DNA of 38,545 nt from Streptomyces phaeochromogenes (lineage in GTDB: Bacteria; Actinomycetota; Actinomycetes; Streptomycetales; Streptomycetaceae), in NCBI RefSeq assembly GCF_001418655.1, contig NZ_LIQZ01000302.1, forward strand, positions 1 to 38,545, written 5' to 3'. The notes under the pieces were generated by a model. The model saw only the letters and a program-made list of their open reading frames with translations, did not search any database and was not told where the DNA came from. Shown here one piece after another: positions 1 through 8,900 of the stretch; position 1 is the first letter of the stretch; the number at the start of each line of letters is the position of its first letter. The translations under genes were made by a program, and so were the position numbers.

Positions 1-585
1 GTGCATGACACGGCGGGGGAGGACGGGGCGGGGCGCAGCCACGACGACATACACGACGGGGTCGAGGAGGTGCGTCCGGTCGTCGTGCCGGCGCTCGCGG
101 CGGCCCTCGCCCACGAGCTGGTCCGCAGGGCGGACGAGGACCAGCGAGTGACGCGGGCGGCACACCGAAGCCCCACGCTCGTCGCGCGCCGCCGGATCAC
201 CGAGTGCCGGAGAGGAAACGCCGAAGCGCTGAAGACCATCGTCAAGCGCCATGCCTGGCCGACCGCCGACCTGGTCGGCGCGCCCGCCTCCACGGCGGCG
301 CTGATGATCCTCCTGCACGCTCCCGACCTCGACTTCCAGCTCGCCTGCCGCGACCTGATCGCCCAGGCCACGGCGGACGGACGCTGCCCGGCGCCGCACC
401 ACGCGTACATCGCCGACCACTGCGCCGTCGAGCTCGGCCAGCCGCAGTTCTACGGCACCCGTGTGGATCCCACGACCTTCCGTCCGTATCCGGTCCGTCA
501 GCCCCGGACGCTCGACGAGCGCCGCGAGGACGTCGGCCTGTGCCCGCTCGACGAGCAGATGCGGGCGCTGCGCCTCGGCGTCTGA
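1..585 (+). CDS. DUF6624 family protein (start uncertain, at window edge)
   Basis: The C-terminal two thirds match what I know of DUF6624 proteins: an early acidic ELVRRADEDQ segment, then a HAWPTADLVG motif, LDFQLACRDL, a histidine pair before YIADHCAVELGQPQFYGT, and a closing DERREDVGLCPLDE. The family is common in actinobacteria and has no established biochemical role. The reading frame is open from the first base of the window (GTG at 1), so the true start may lie upstream or at an internal GTG (70 or 85). The recognisable domain only begins around residue 30, and the purine-rich GGAGG near 66-70 is badly spaced for any of these codons. No signal peptide or membrane segment is seen. Family assignment is fairly sure; the N-terminus is not. 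Confidence 0.75.
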   Translation: MHDTAGEDGAGRSHDDIHDGVEEVRPVVVPALAAALAHELVRRADEDQRVTRAAHRSPTLVARRRITECRRGNAEALKTIVKRHAWPTADLVGAPASTAALMILLHAPDLDFQLACRDLIAQATADGRCPAPHHAYIADHCAVELGQPQFYGTRVDPTTFRPYPVRQPRTLDERREDVGLCPLDEQMRALRLGV

Positions 586-641
586 GGCCGTGGCTGCGAC
601 TGCGACTGCGTCTGCGGTTCGGTGCGATGGGGCAGGGAGCG

Positions 642-995
642 TTACGGCTCCAGCCGCAGCTGCCATTCCTGCTCCTGGTCGCCTGAGACCATGCCCTCCT
701 CGTGCACGGTGAAGACGGAGGTGAGGGTCTTGTCGGCCCGCCGTACCGCCTCGGGGCTGCCCTGGAGGGTGACGGTCACGGGGGCGGAGAGCGGCGGCGC
801 GGTCGGCGGTGTCACACCGGCACCGACCGGTACGTCGTTGTCGAAGGCGGCCGTGTAGACCGTGGCGCCCCCGTTCCCGGGCATGTCCTCCGCCGTTCCG
901 AAGGCGGATTCGAGGGTGTGGACGACCGCCCGCGCGTCGGCGGCCGTGCCGCCGCTGAGCGTGAGCGTCAGAGCGAGATGCGTGCCAGGTGTCAT
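642..995 (-). CDS. small hypothetical protein (117 aa)
   Basis: I do not recognise this family. The ATG at 995 is preceded by an AAAAGGTGG ribosome-binding site about 6 bases away, so it is preferred over the open frame that continues far upstream into repetitive DNA. The protein is soluble-looking and acidic, with no signal peptide, no transmembrane segment and no cysteine. It alternates likely beta strands (HLALTLTLSGG near the N-terminus, PVTVTLQGS in the middle, EWQLRLEP at the end) with one helix (ADARAVVHTLESAF), a pattern compatible with a small alpha/beta fold. It follows the PaaX-type gene on the same strand but is separated from it by about 250 bases of repeat-rich DNA, so it may have its own promoter. 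Confidence 0.6.
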   Translation of the reverse strand: MTPGTHLALTLTLSGGTAADARAVVHTLESAFGTAEDMPGNGGATVYTAAFDNDVPVGAGVTPPTAPPLSAPVTVTLQGSPEAVRRADKTLTSVFTVHEEGMVSGDQEQEWQLRLEP

Positions 996-1108
996 GACGA
1001 GCCACCTTTTCTTGTGCGGATGCGCGCCGTCCCGTTCGTGTAGCCGGTCCTCGGGGCCACAAACGGGGGCTCGGCCCTGCGTGGGGCATGTCTCCATGAC
1101 ACCGCCAT

Positions 1109-1156
1109 CCACCGGACCTCGCAGCCGCACACCCACCGGACCTGGCAGCCCCACCA
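1109..1156. repeat. 24-bp tandem direct repeat (2 copies)
   Basis: The 18-mer CCACCGGACCTSGCAGCC occurs at 1109-1126 and again at 1133-1150, a period of 24 bases, followed both times by a CCAC-like stretch. It lies in the intergenic DNA between the two leftward genes that end and begin at 1250 and 995. No function can be read from it. Confidence 0.7.
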
Positions 1157-1211
1157 CCCGGGTGTCGCGGGCCGCCGCCGGATTCCCGCTCGGCCTCCGG
1201 CCGGTTTCCGC

Positions 1212-1244
1212 TCGGCTTCCGGTCGGCTTCCGGTCGGCTTTCCG
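1212..1244. repeat. 11-bp tandem repeat (about 3 copies)
   Basis: TCGGCTTCCGG is repeated at 1212-1222 and 1223-1233, with a third imperfect copy to 1244, immediately downstream of the PaaX-type stop codon. Related CGGCCTCCGG and CGGTTTCCG units precede it. It could be simple slippage or a weak structured 3' end. Confidence 0.65.
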
Positions 1245-1249
1245 CCAGG

Positions 1250-2164
1250 TCAGGACGGTCGCAGCGGGGTGGTCTCCATGAGCCGGGCGGCCATCCGGCA
1301 GGCCGGGGCCCCGGTCTGTTCCGCGATGCGGTGGAAGGTGTCGTGGGCCGACCGGGCCGGCCAGGCGGCGGGCAGGTGCCGGGCGGGCAGCCGCGGGTCC
1401 GTGCGGATGATCTGGAGCCACTCGCTGGTCAGGCGCAGCCGAGTCCCGAGAGGATCCCCGGAGCCGGAGCCGGAGCCGGAACCGGAACCGGAACCGAGCC
1501 AGTCGGTCCAGCGTTTGTCGAAGTCGGCGTACCGGGCGCCGACGCCGTCCAGGTCCCAGGTGTCACGGATCATCAGACCGATGTCGGTGGCGTCGTCGGC
1601 CGTGGCATGGAAGATCTTGACGTGCGCCGCGAGCCCGAGTTCCGAGACGAGCGCGGACACGTCGAAGTCGCCGGGCGCGATCCACAGCCCGCTGTAGAGG
1701 GGGCCGAAGCCCGACCAGGCCAGTCGAGAGCGCAGATCGTGCCGCTGGCGCTGCCAGGACTCGGGCAGTGAGAAGCCGAGCAGCGTCCAGGTGCCGTCCC
1801 AGTCGTCGTTGACGGCGCCGGTGTCCCAGAGCCGCTTCTTGCCGTTCCAGAGGATCTCCGTGGCCTGCGGGGTCAGGCCGAAGTACATCCGGCGCCCCTC
1901 CCGCTGCCGTTGCAGCAGACCGCGGTTGACCATCCGGGTCAGGGTGGACCGCACCGCCTGCTCGCCGACCCCCGCGCGCGCCAGCACCTCGATGACGCTG
2001 CCGGAGTACACGCACAGCGGCCCCTCCTCCAGAACGTGGCCGCCGAAGAAGGCGAACATCAGCGACTGGGGGCGCAGTTGCGGTCCTTCGGGGAAGTCCG
2101 TCCGCGAGTCCATGGCCGCCTGTGGAGTCTCGTCGTGCACGTCCGAAAGGGTATGGCCACCCAC
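1250..2164 (-). CDS. PaaX-family transcriptional regulator
   Basis: A PaaX-like repressor of 304 residues, near the family's usual length. The N-terminal winged-helix part (about 33-105) carries LRPQSLMFAFFGGHVLEEG, a GVGEQAVRSTLTRMVNRGLL helix-turn-helix and the RRMYFGLTP wing. The C-terminal PaaX domain shows DDWDGTWTLLGFSLPES and SGFGPLYSGLWIAPGDF. The GTG at 2164 is chosen because GGGAGG sits 7 bases upstream; no good site precedes the other candidates. In place of a normal loop at residues 224-236 there is an uninterrupted Gly-Ser run. PaaX itself represses phenylacetate catabolism and responds to phenylacetyl-CoA. Here the gene stands divergent from an ABC importer operon at 2421, so control of that importer is the simplest inference; the ligand is unknown. 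Confidence 0.9.
   Translation of the reverse strand: MGGHTLSDVHDETPQAAMDSRTDFPEGPQLRPQSLMFAFFGGHVLEEGPLCVYSGSVIEVLARAGVGEQAVRSTLTRMVNRGLLQRQREGRRMYFGLTPQATEILWNGKKRLWDTGAVNDDWDGTWTLLGFSLPESWQRQRHDLRSRLAWSGFGPLYSGLWIAPGDFDVSALVSELGLAAHVKIFHATADDATDIGLMIRDTWDLDGVGARYADFDKRWTDWLGSGSGSGSGSGSGDPLGTRLRLTSEWLQIIRTDPRLPARHLPAAWPARSAHDTFHRIAEQTGAPACRMAARLMETTPLRPS
1457..1495 (-). repeat. hexanucleotide repeat encoding a Gly-Ser run
   Basis: Six tandem hexamers (GGAGCC three times, then GGAACC three times on the + strand) encode alternating Gly-Ser within the C-terminal domain of the PaaX-type regulator (residues 224-236). The array is in frame and length-variable by slippage without breaking the gene. 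Confidence 0.85.
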
Positions 2165-2200
2165 CTTGCAACCTCCCTTGTCCGGGGTACTGACAGAGCG

Positions 2201-2229
2201 AACATAGGTGTGTAGATTGCGGCCGTCAA
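2201..2229 (-). promoter_or_regulatory. promoter of the PaaX-type gene
   Basis: On the minus strand TTGACG (2229-2224) is separated by exactly 17 bases from TATGTT (2206-2201), a good fit to a HrdB-type promoter. It lies about 36 bases upstream of the chosen GTG at 2164, leaving room for the GGGAGG ribosome-binding site. Confidence 0.7.
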
Positions 2230-2304
2230 GAAAGTGCACAACGTCTGGATCGGTCCACGGGTCTACGGGTCCACGGGGCGAAGGGCCGATGGGCCAACGG
2301 GTCT

Positions 2305-2347
2305 CGGCGAGGCAGCGGTAGCTACTCCCCGCTCCGCTGCCTCGTCG
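2305..2347 (+). promoter_or_regulatory. strong leader hairpin upstream of the ABC importer operon
   Basis: CGAGGCAGCGG (2308-2318) pairs perfectly with CCGCTGCCTCG (2334-2344), and the stem extends three further pairs (one G-U) to 2305/2347 with a 15-base loop. It lies between the divergent PaaX-type gene and the lipoprotein start at 2421. No U-run follows, so it is not a textbook terminator. It may be an RNA leader structure or an operator; the function is unproven. Confidence 0.55.
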
Positions 2348-2420
2348 TCGGAGGTCCGCGGTTCTCCGGTCGACGGCGGGGTGTGCACACCACCACAGGT
2401 GTTTCCGTCAGGAGGAGCCC

Positions 2421-3398
2421 ATGCAAAGGCGCATTCTCGGGCTAGCCATAGCCGTGGTCACGGTCGCGGGCGCGGCCGGATGCGGGTCCTCGTCCTCCTC
2501 GAGCGGCGCTTCGGCGTCCTCCGGCGGAGGCAGGACCACGGAGGTCAAGGTCGGCATCATCCCGATCGTCGATGTGGCACCGCTCTATCTGGGCGACAAG
2601 AAGGGCTTCTTCAGCAGCCGGGGCATCAAGCTCAAGATGGAGAGCGCCCAGGGCGGCGCGGCGATCATCCCCGGTGTGGTGAGCGGCCAGTTCCAGTTCG
2701 GCTTCAGCAACACCACCTCGCTGATGCTCGCCCAGACCAAGGGCGTGCCGGTCAGGTCGGTGGTGAACGGAGCGGCCTCCAACGGCAAGATCGGCGCCGA
2801 CGTCACGGCCGTCGCGGTCAAGAAGGACAGCTCGATCAAGTCGGCCAAGGACCTCGCCGGGAAGACGGTGGCGGTCAACACCCTGCAGAACATCGGGGAC
2901 ACGACGGTCCGCGAGTCGGTCCGCAAGGCCGGCGGCGACCCGTCCAAGGTCAAGTTCGTCGAGATCCCGTTCGACCAGATGCCCGCCGCCCTGGACGGCG
3001 GCCAGGTGGACGCGGCCTGGATGGGCGAGCCCGCGACGACGATCGCCAAGGCACAGGGCGCCCGGGTCATCGCCTCGCCCTTCGCCGAGACCGATCCGAA
3101 GCTCACCGTGGCCACGTACTTCACCTCGGCCAAGGTGACGCAGGAGAACCCGGATCTCGTGAAGAAGTTCAGCGAGGCGATGGCCGAGTCACTGACCTAC
3201 GCCTCCGAACACCCGGACGAGGCGCGCCAGATCCTCACCACCTACACCAAGATCAGCGGCGACGTGCTCGACAAGCTCATCCTGCCCAGCTGGCCGGCCG
3301 AGGTCGACATGGCCTCCCTGGAGAAGCTGGCCGCCCTCGGCGAGGAGGACGGCATCTTCGGCGACAAGAAGCCCGACCTGAACGCGCTGTTCTCATGA
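2421..3398 (+). CDS. NitT/TauT-type ABC importer, substrate-binding lipoprotein
   Basis: This is the extracytoplasmic receptor of an importer of the nitrate/taurine/sulfonate/thiamine-precursor class (NMT1/SsuA-like, type II fold). A lipoprotein signal ends in AAGC with the lipidated Cys21, followed by a serine-rich tether. The mature part shows KVGIIPIVDVAPLYLG, a GFFSSRGIKLKME segment, GGAAIIPGVVSGQFQFGFSN, LAGKTVAVNT and GGQVDAAWMGEPA, all typical of this family. The 325-residue length is normal. ATG at 2421 follows CAGGAGGAG at ideal distance. Its stop overlaps the next start (ATGA), so translation of the operon is coupled. The substrate cannot be deduced: no cofactor- or sulfonate-specific enzyme gene is nearby. 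Confidence 0.93.
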   Translation: MQRRILGLAIAVVTVAGAAGCGSSSSSSGASASSGGGRTTEVKVGIIPIVDVAPLYLGDKKGFFSSRGIKLKMESAQGGAAIIPGVVSGQFQFGFSNTTSLMLAQTKGVPVRSVVNGAASNGKIGADVTAVAVKKDSSIKSAKDLAGKTVAVNTLQNIGDTTVRESVRKAGGDPSKVKFVEIPFDQMPAALDGGQVDAAWMGEPATTIAKAQGARVIASPFAETDPKLTVATYFTSAKVTQENPDLVKKFSEAMAESLTYASEHPDEARQILTTYTKISGDVLDKLILPSWPAEVDMASLEKLAALGEEDGIFGDKKPDLNALFS

Positions 3399-4252
3399 CC
3401 AGCCCAGGCCTCACCCCCGTACTGGCGGAGCCCGCCGGGACCGACTCCGGTCCCGGCGGGGCGCCCGCCCGGCGCGGTCCGCTCCCGGTCGCGGTACTGC
3501 GCGGCCTCGCCGGTCTCGCTGGACTGGTCGCGGTGCTCGAAGTGCTGCCGCACACCGGCCTGGTGTCGGCCGACTATCTGCCGCCGGCCTCGGAAACCGT
3601 CCGCACCCTGGGGACCCTGCTCGCCGAACCGGCGTTCTGGACCGCGCTCGGTGACACCCTGACCGGGTGGGGCCTGGGGCTGGCCGTCGCCGTCGTGGCG
3701 GGCGTCGTCGCCGGAGTGGTCATCGGTTCCGTGCCCGTACTGCGCGCGGTGACCGCCTCCACCATCGAGTTCCTGCGCCCCATCCCGTCCGTGGCCCTGA
3801 TCCCCGTCGCGGTCCTGCTCTACGGCACCGACCTCAGGTCGAAGCTGCTGCTCGTGGTGTACGCCTCGTTCTGGCAGGTGATCGTCCAGGTCCTGGCCGG
3901 TATGCAGGACGTCGACCCGGTCGCCGAGGACACCGCTCGCAGCTATCTGCTCGGCACCTGGGGCCGGGTCCGCCACGTCCTGTGGCCGACCGCGCTGCCG
4001 TACGTGATGACGGGGGTACGGCTCGCCGCCACGGTGGCGCTGATCCTCACCATCACCGCCGAACTCGTCATCGGCGCCCCCGGCCTCGGCCACGAGATCG
4101 CCGTCGCCCAGGTGTCCGGAGCCGTACCGGAGGTCTACGCCCTCGTCCTGGTCACCGGCCTGCTCGGCGTCGCCGTCAACCTGGCGGCGCGGGCGGTCGA
4201 GCGACGGGCACTGCACTGGCACCAGTCCGTACGCACGGAGGTGACCGCATGA
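3395..4252 (+). CDS. ABC importer permease 1
   Basis: Integral-membrane permease of the NitT/TauT (SsuC/TauC-like) class, 285 residues. After an unusual Pro/Gly/Ala-rich cytoplasmic N-terminus of about 30 residues come six hydrophobic segments. The central binding-protein-dependent-transport loop carries FLRPIPSVALIPVAVLLYGT and, later, the EDTARSYLLGTWGRVRHVLWPTALPY coupling helix that contacts the ATPase. The start ATG at 3395 overlaps the lipoprotein stop by four bases. Its own stop overlaps the next permease start in the same way, so the two permeases form an obligate heterodimer candidate made in equal amounts. Nothing is missing from the domain. Confidence 0.93.
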   Translation: MTSPGLTPVLAEPAGTDSGPGGAPARRGPLPVAVLRGLAGLAGLVAVLEVLPHTGLVSADYLPPASETVRTLGTLLAEPAFWTALGDTLTGWGLGLAVAVVAGVVAGVVIGSVPVLRAVTASTIEFLRPIPSVALIPVAVLLYGTDLRSKLLLVVYASFWQVIVQVLAGMQDVDPVAEDTARSYLLGTWGRVRHVLWPTALPYVMTGVRLAATVALILTITAELVIGAPGLGHEIAVAQVSGAVPEVYALVLVTGLLGVAVNLAARAVERRALHWHQSVRTEVTA

Positions 4253-5031
4253 CCGCCCTCACCGTGGCCCGCCGCGGCCTGCTGGTCCTGGGCCTGCCCG
4301 CCGTCCTCTTCACCGTCTGGTGGTTCGCCACCGCCGGCAGCACCGACTTCTACTTCCCGCCCCTGGCCACCATCCTGGAGAGCTTCGGGAAGGTCTGGAC
4401 GGCGGAACGGCTGCTGTCGGACGTCGTCCCCAGCCTGCTGCGCCTCGCGGCCGGCTACCTCCTCGCCGTGGTCGTCGGAGTGGGGCTCGGCCTGGTCGTC
4501 GGTATGCGGCGGGCCGTACGGGACGTCCTGGAACCGGTCCTCGAACTCTTCCGGGCCATCCCGCCACCCGTGCTCATCCCGGTGATCATGCTGTTCGCGG
4601 GCATCGGCGACACCATGAAGGTCCTCGTCATCGTCAGCGGCTGCATGTGGCCGATCCTGCTCAACACCGTCGAAGGTGTCCGCGCGGTCGACGAGGTGCT
4701 CGGCGACACCTGCCGCTCCTACGGCATCACCGGCGTCGCGCGCCTGCGGCATCTGGTGCTGCGCGCGGCGAGCCCCCAGATCGTCACGGGCATGCGCCAG
4801 GCCCTGTCGATCGGGATCATCCTCATGGTGATCAGCGAGATGTTCGCCGCCAGCAACGGCCTGGGTTTCACCATCGTGCAGTTCCAGCGCTCCTTCGCCA
4901 TCCCCGAGATGTGGAGCGGGGTCCTGCTCCTCGGCATCCTCGGCTTCCTCCTGTCCCTGCTCTTCCGGTTCGCCGAGAACCGAGTCCTGGCCTGGTACCA
5001 CGGTCTGCGCCGCGCGCAGCGCAACCCCTGA
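4249..5031 (+). CDS. ABC importer permease 2
   Basis: Second permease of the same importer, 260 residues, more compact than its partner. Hydrophobic segments begin directly at residue 8. The conserved loop reads ELFRAIPPPVLIPVIMLFAGIGD, and the ATPase-contact helix follows as VLGDTCRSYGITGVARLRHLVLRAASPQ. It starts at an ATG that overlaps the first permease's stop (ATGA). Two different permease genes in one NitT/TauT operon are less common than one gene forming a homodimer, and the two are clearly diverged. A 49-base gap with GACGCAA repeats separates it from the ATPase gene. Confidence 0.93.
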   Translation: MTALTVARRGLLVLGLPAVLFTVWWFATAGSTDFYFPPLATILESFGKVWTAERLLSDVVPSLLRLAAGYLLAVVVGVGLGLVVGMRRAVRDVLEPVLELFRAIPPPVLIPVIMLFAGIGDTMKVLVIVSGCMWPILLNTVEGVRAVDEVLGDTCRSYGITGVARLRHLVLRAASPQIVTGMRQALSIGIILMVISEMFAASNGLGFTIVQFQRSFAIPEMWSGVLLLGILGFLLSLLFRFAENRVLAWYHGLRRAQRNP

Positions 5032-5080
5032 CACACCCTCCGACGCAATCGCTGACGCAACGCCTGACAAGGAGACGTCG

Positions 5081-5920
5081 ATGCTCGACGTACAGGACCT
5101 GCAGAAGATCTACACCGGTCGGCACCGCAACGTCGAGGCGCTGCGCAACCTCACCTTCCACATAGCCGAGGGCGAACTGGTGTGCCTGGTCGGCCCGTCG
5201 GGCTGCGGCAAGACCACCCTGCTGAAGTGCATGGCGGGCCTGCTCGCCCCCACCCGCGGCGAGGTGCGTCTCGACGGCCGCCCGGTCGCCGGACCGCCGC
5301 CCGGCATGGCGGTCGTCTTCCAGGAGTACGGCCGCTCGCTGTTCGCCTGGATGAACGTACGCGACAACGTCGCCCTGCCCCTGCGCCGCAAGAAGCTCGG
5401 CAAGGCGCGCGAGCGGGAGCTGGTGGACCACGCCCTGGAGGTGGTCGGCCTCTCGGACGCCCACGAGGCGTACCCCTGGCAGCTCTCGGGAGGCATGCAG
5501 CAGCGCGTCGCCATCGCCCGCGCCGTCGCGTACGAGCCGAAGGTGCTGCTGATGGACGAGCCGTTCGCGGCGGTCGACGCGCAGACCCGGGCCGAACTGG
5601 AGGACCTGATCCGGAAGTTGTGGCACGAACTCGGCGTCACCGTCCTGTTCGTCACCCACGACATCGACGAGGCGGTCTACCTCGGCCAGCGCACCCTGAT
5701 CCTCTCCAAGTCCCCGACCGTCGTGCAGGAGGACCTCACCATCGACCTCCCCGACGAGCGCGACCAGTTGCACACCCGCTCCAGCCCCCGCTTCGCCGAA
5801 CTGCGCGCCCACGTCTACGAGCAGATCCAACGGGCCAAGCACCACAGCGGGGACACGGCCCCGGACCCGGTCGTCGCGGACCGGACCATCGAGCCCGTCC
5901 TCCAGAAGACCGAGTCCTGA
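5081..5920 (+). CDS. ABC importer ATP-binding protein
   Basis: Energy-coupling ATPase for the two preceding permeases. Walker A GPSGCGKTT is at residues 38-46, the Q-loop Gln at 81, signature LSGGMQQR at 135-142, Walker B VLLMDEP at 155-161, and a switch histidine in VTHDIDEA. All catalytic residues are present. Its 279 residues include a C-terminal extension of some 40 polar residues that is longer than in typical SsuB/TauB proteins. ATG 5081 follows AAGGAGA at 7-8 bases. It is the last gene of the operon that starts at 2421. Its stop lies only 14 bases from the convergent LAL regulator's stop, with no obvious terminator between. Confidence 0.95.
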   Translation: MLDVQDLQKIYTGRHRNVEALRNLTFHIAEGELVCLVGPSGCGKTTLLKCMAGLLAPTRGEVRLDGRPVAGPPPGMAVVFQEYGRSLFAWMNVRDNVALPLRRKKLGKARERELVDHALEVVGLSDAHEAYPWQLSGGMQQRVAIARAVAYEPKVLLMDEPFAAVDAQTRAELEDLIRKLWHELGVTVLFVTHDIDEAVYLGQRTLILSKSPTVVQEDLTIDLPDERDQLHTRSSPRFAELRAHVYEQIQRAKHHSGDTAPDPVVADRTIEPVLQKTES

Positions 5921-5934
5921 GCGTCCTTCGGCGA

Positions 5935-8900
5935 TCACCCGGAAGCGGACGGCTCCGGCTCGACCAACCCCTCGCGGTAGGCGATCGCCACGGCCTCCGT
6001 GCGGCTGGCGGCGCCCAGTTTGGCGAGGATGTTGGAGACGTGCACGCTCGCCGTCTTCCCGCTGATGAAGAGCTCCTCGCCGATCTGGCGGTTGGTGCGG
6101 CCACGGGAAAGGAGCAGCAGGACGTCGTTCTCGCGTGCCGTCAGGACGGGTGCCCGCTCGGCCGTGGACGGGGTCTGGGCGAGGCGGCCCCGGCGGATCA
6201 GCCGCTCGATCTCGTCGAGCAGTGGCACGGCGCCCAGCCGGACGGCCGTGTCGCGCGCGGTACGCGCCTGCGCGGCGGCCTCTTCGCGCCGCTCCGCCAC
6301 CAACAGGGCCTCCGCCAGCCGCAGTTGACAGCGGGCCTGCTCATAGATGTCCCCGTAGCCGAACGCCGCGACGGCCTTCTGCCAGGCCCCGACGCTCAGT
6401 TCGACGCCCGGTCCGCCGTCCGGCCGGGCACAGGCCCGCGCCCACTCCGCCTCGGCGCGCGCCAGCCACGCCAGCCCTTCGGGGCCCTGCGGCGTATCGT
6501 CCTCGCCCTTGTTCGCCGTGATCCGGGCCAGCTCCACCAGCTCCGTCCCGGTCTCCGTCCAGTGGTCGGCCCCCTCCTCGTCGCCGGTCCGCCGGGACTC
6601 CACGACCGCGTCCCCGATGGCGGTCAGGGCGAGGGCCGCGAGCCGTACGGCCACATGGGGCGTGGTGCCGGCGTCGTCGATGAGAGCGGTAAGCGTCGTA
6701 CGGAACTGTTCGAGGGCCTCCTCCGCGTCGTGTCGCTGCACCGCGGCGTCGGTCAGGAGGAGGCCCGCGACGAGCGTGGCCATCCAGTCGAACGGCCCGT
6801 CGAGCAGGGCCCGGGCCCGCTCGGCGGCATGCCGGTCACCGCGCGCCAGGGCCACGGACAGGGCGGGCCCGATCGCGTACCTGCCCGCCGTCGGCAGCCC
6901 GACGAGCTCGGTCTCCGCGGCCCGGAGGCACTCGTCCCACTGGCCCAGGGTGTACAGCATCAGGGAGCGCAGATAGCGCATCTCCACCGGGTACGGAGAC
7001 GAGAGGAGCCCGGCGCGGCCCGCGCGCTCCAGCCCCTCGGTGAGCCAGGTCAGGCATTCGTCCAGGTCACCGGACTCGTGCGAGCCGATGGAGAGGTTGA
7101 AGAGCGCGCGCATCTCGACGGAGGCGTTGCCCGCGCGGCGGGCCAGTTCACGTGCGTCCCGCAGCCGGGCCCGCCCCTCGGGGGTGCGGCGGCTGCCCCC
7201 TTCGAGACTGACCAGGGAGATCAGCAGATCGGCCTGCGCGTCGGACACGTCGAGTTCCTCGGCGATGCGCAGCGCCTTGCGGGCCACGCGGTGGGCGGCC
7301 TCGTCCTCGCCCATGTACGTCGCCGCCATGACATGCGTGGCCGCGGCCCACACCCAGGTGCGCGACGGAGGATCGGCGGGGATCATCGCGAGCGCTTCGT
7401 TGCTGTACGTGAACGCGGCGGCGAGGTTGTCGATGCGCATGAGGTTGCCCGCGAGCGTATAGCGGACGCGGGCGGCCAGTTCGGAGTCCTCGTCGTCGCC
7501 GACCCTCGCGAGCGCGGACCGCGTCAGCGAGACGGCCCGGTGGGTCTCACCGGCGTGCGCGGCGGCGGCGGCGGCGCGCAGCGTCAAGGTGACCGTGTCG
7601 AAGCCTCCGGGCCGCGCGTCGGGCGGCACCGCCGACCACAGGTCGAGCGCGGCCTCCAGATGCCGCAGTTCCTCGGCGGGTGCCCGGACGCGGCCCGCGT
7701 GGTCGGCGGCCTCCAGCGACGCGGCCAGCGCGTCGGCCAGGTCGTGGCTCTCCCGGGAGTGGTGGGCGCGCTCCGCCGCGCTCTCGGCCCGGTGGCCGCG
7801 TCCGGCCAGCACTCCGGCGAACGCCCTGTGCAGCCGCACCCGTTCACCCGGCAGCAGGTCGGCGTAGACGGCCTCGCGGATCAAGGCATGCCGGAAGGAG
7901 TACGTGTCGTCGTCACCGGGGACGAGGAGCTGCCGCCCGACGGCCTCGCGCAGGGCCGACTCCAGCTCCTCCTCGGGCAGTTGGACGGTGTCGCGCAGCA
8001 GATCGTGCTCGACGCGGCGCCCCGCGACGGCTGCCGTGCGCAGCACCTGCTGGGCGGTCGCCGCGAGTTGCTCGAAGCGGATGAGCAGCACGTCGGCCAG
8101 CCCGCTCGGCACGGCGGACGCGGCCCCGGGCATGGTCTCGGAGGTGGCGGCGAGCAACTCCTCCGCGTAGAACGCGTTGCCCTCGGCGCGCTCGACGATA
8201 CGGCGGACGGTGGCATCGGGCAGCGGGGCGACCTGCTGGGCACGGACGAGGCGCGCCACCTCGCCGTCGGGCATCGGCCGCAGTTCGAGGCGCTCCACGA
8301 CGGGCAGCCGCACGAGCTCGGCGAGCAGCGGGCGCAGCGGGTGTCTGCGGTGCAGATCGTCGGCGCGGTACGAGGCGAACACCGCGAGCCGCTGACCGGG
8401 CGCGCCGCCCGCGACCGGGTCCCCTCCCCTTGAGCGGACCCGGGACTGCAGGATCCCCCGGCTGAGCAGGAAGCGCAGCAGGTCGCGGGAGGACTGGTCG
8501 GCCCAGTGCAGGTCCTCCAGGACCAGCAGCAGCGGGGCGCTCTCGGCGAGATCGGTCAGCAGACTCGCCATGCCCTCGAACAACTGCAGCCGCCCGCCCG
8601 CGTCCCCCGCGCCACCGCTGCCGTCGCCGAGCAGCCGGTCCACCACGGGATGCGAGGACAGGGCGGCGGAGAACCGCTCGTCGTCGGCGAGCACACCCAC
8701 GATCTCGGTGAACGGCAGATAGGGAAGACCCACGTCACCGAGGTCCACACAGTGCCCCGTGACAACGGTCGTGCCGGCCTCGGCGGCATGCCCAGCGGCC
8801 TCGGCGAGGAGCCGGGTCTTACCGACTCCCGCGTCCCCCGCGACGAGCACGGCACGCGCCTCACCGGCCCGGGCCCGGTCCAGGACTCGGGTCAGGCGGG

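Noticed and set aside
2234..3394. Extended start of permease 1 reaching back to 2234
   Set aside because: That stretch overlaps the substrate-binding lipoprotein in another frame; the ATG at 3395 forms the expected ATGA overlap.
5182..8433. Open frame of 1,083 codons on the plus strand overlapping the importer ATPase and the LAL regulator
   Set aside because: It crosses two genes with unmistakable motifs in other frames and shows no domain or plausible start.
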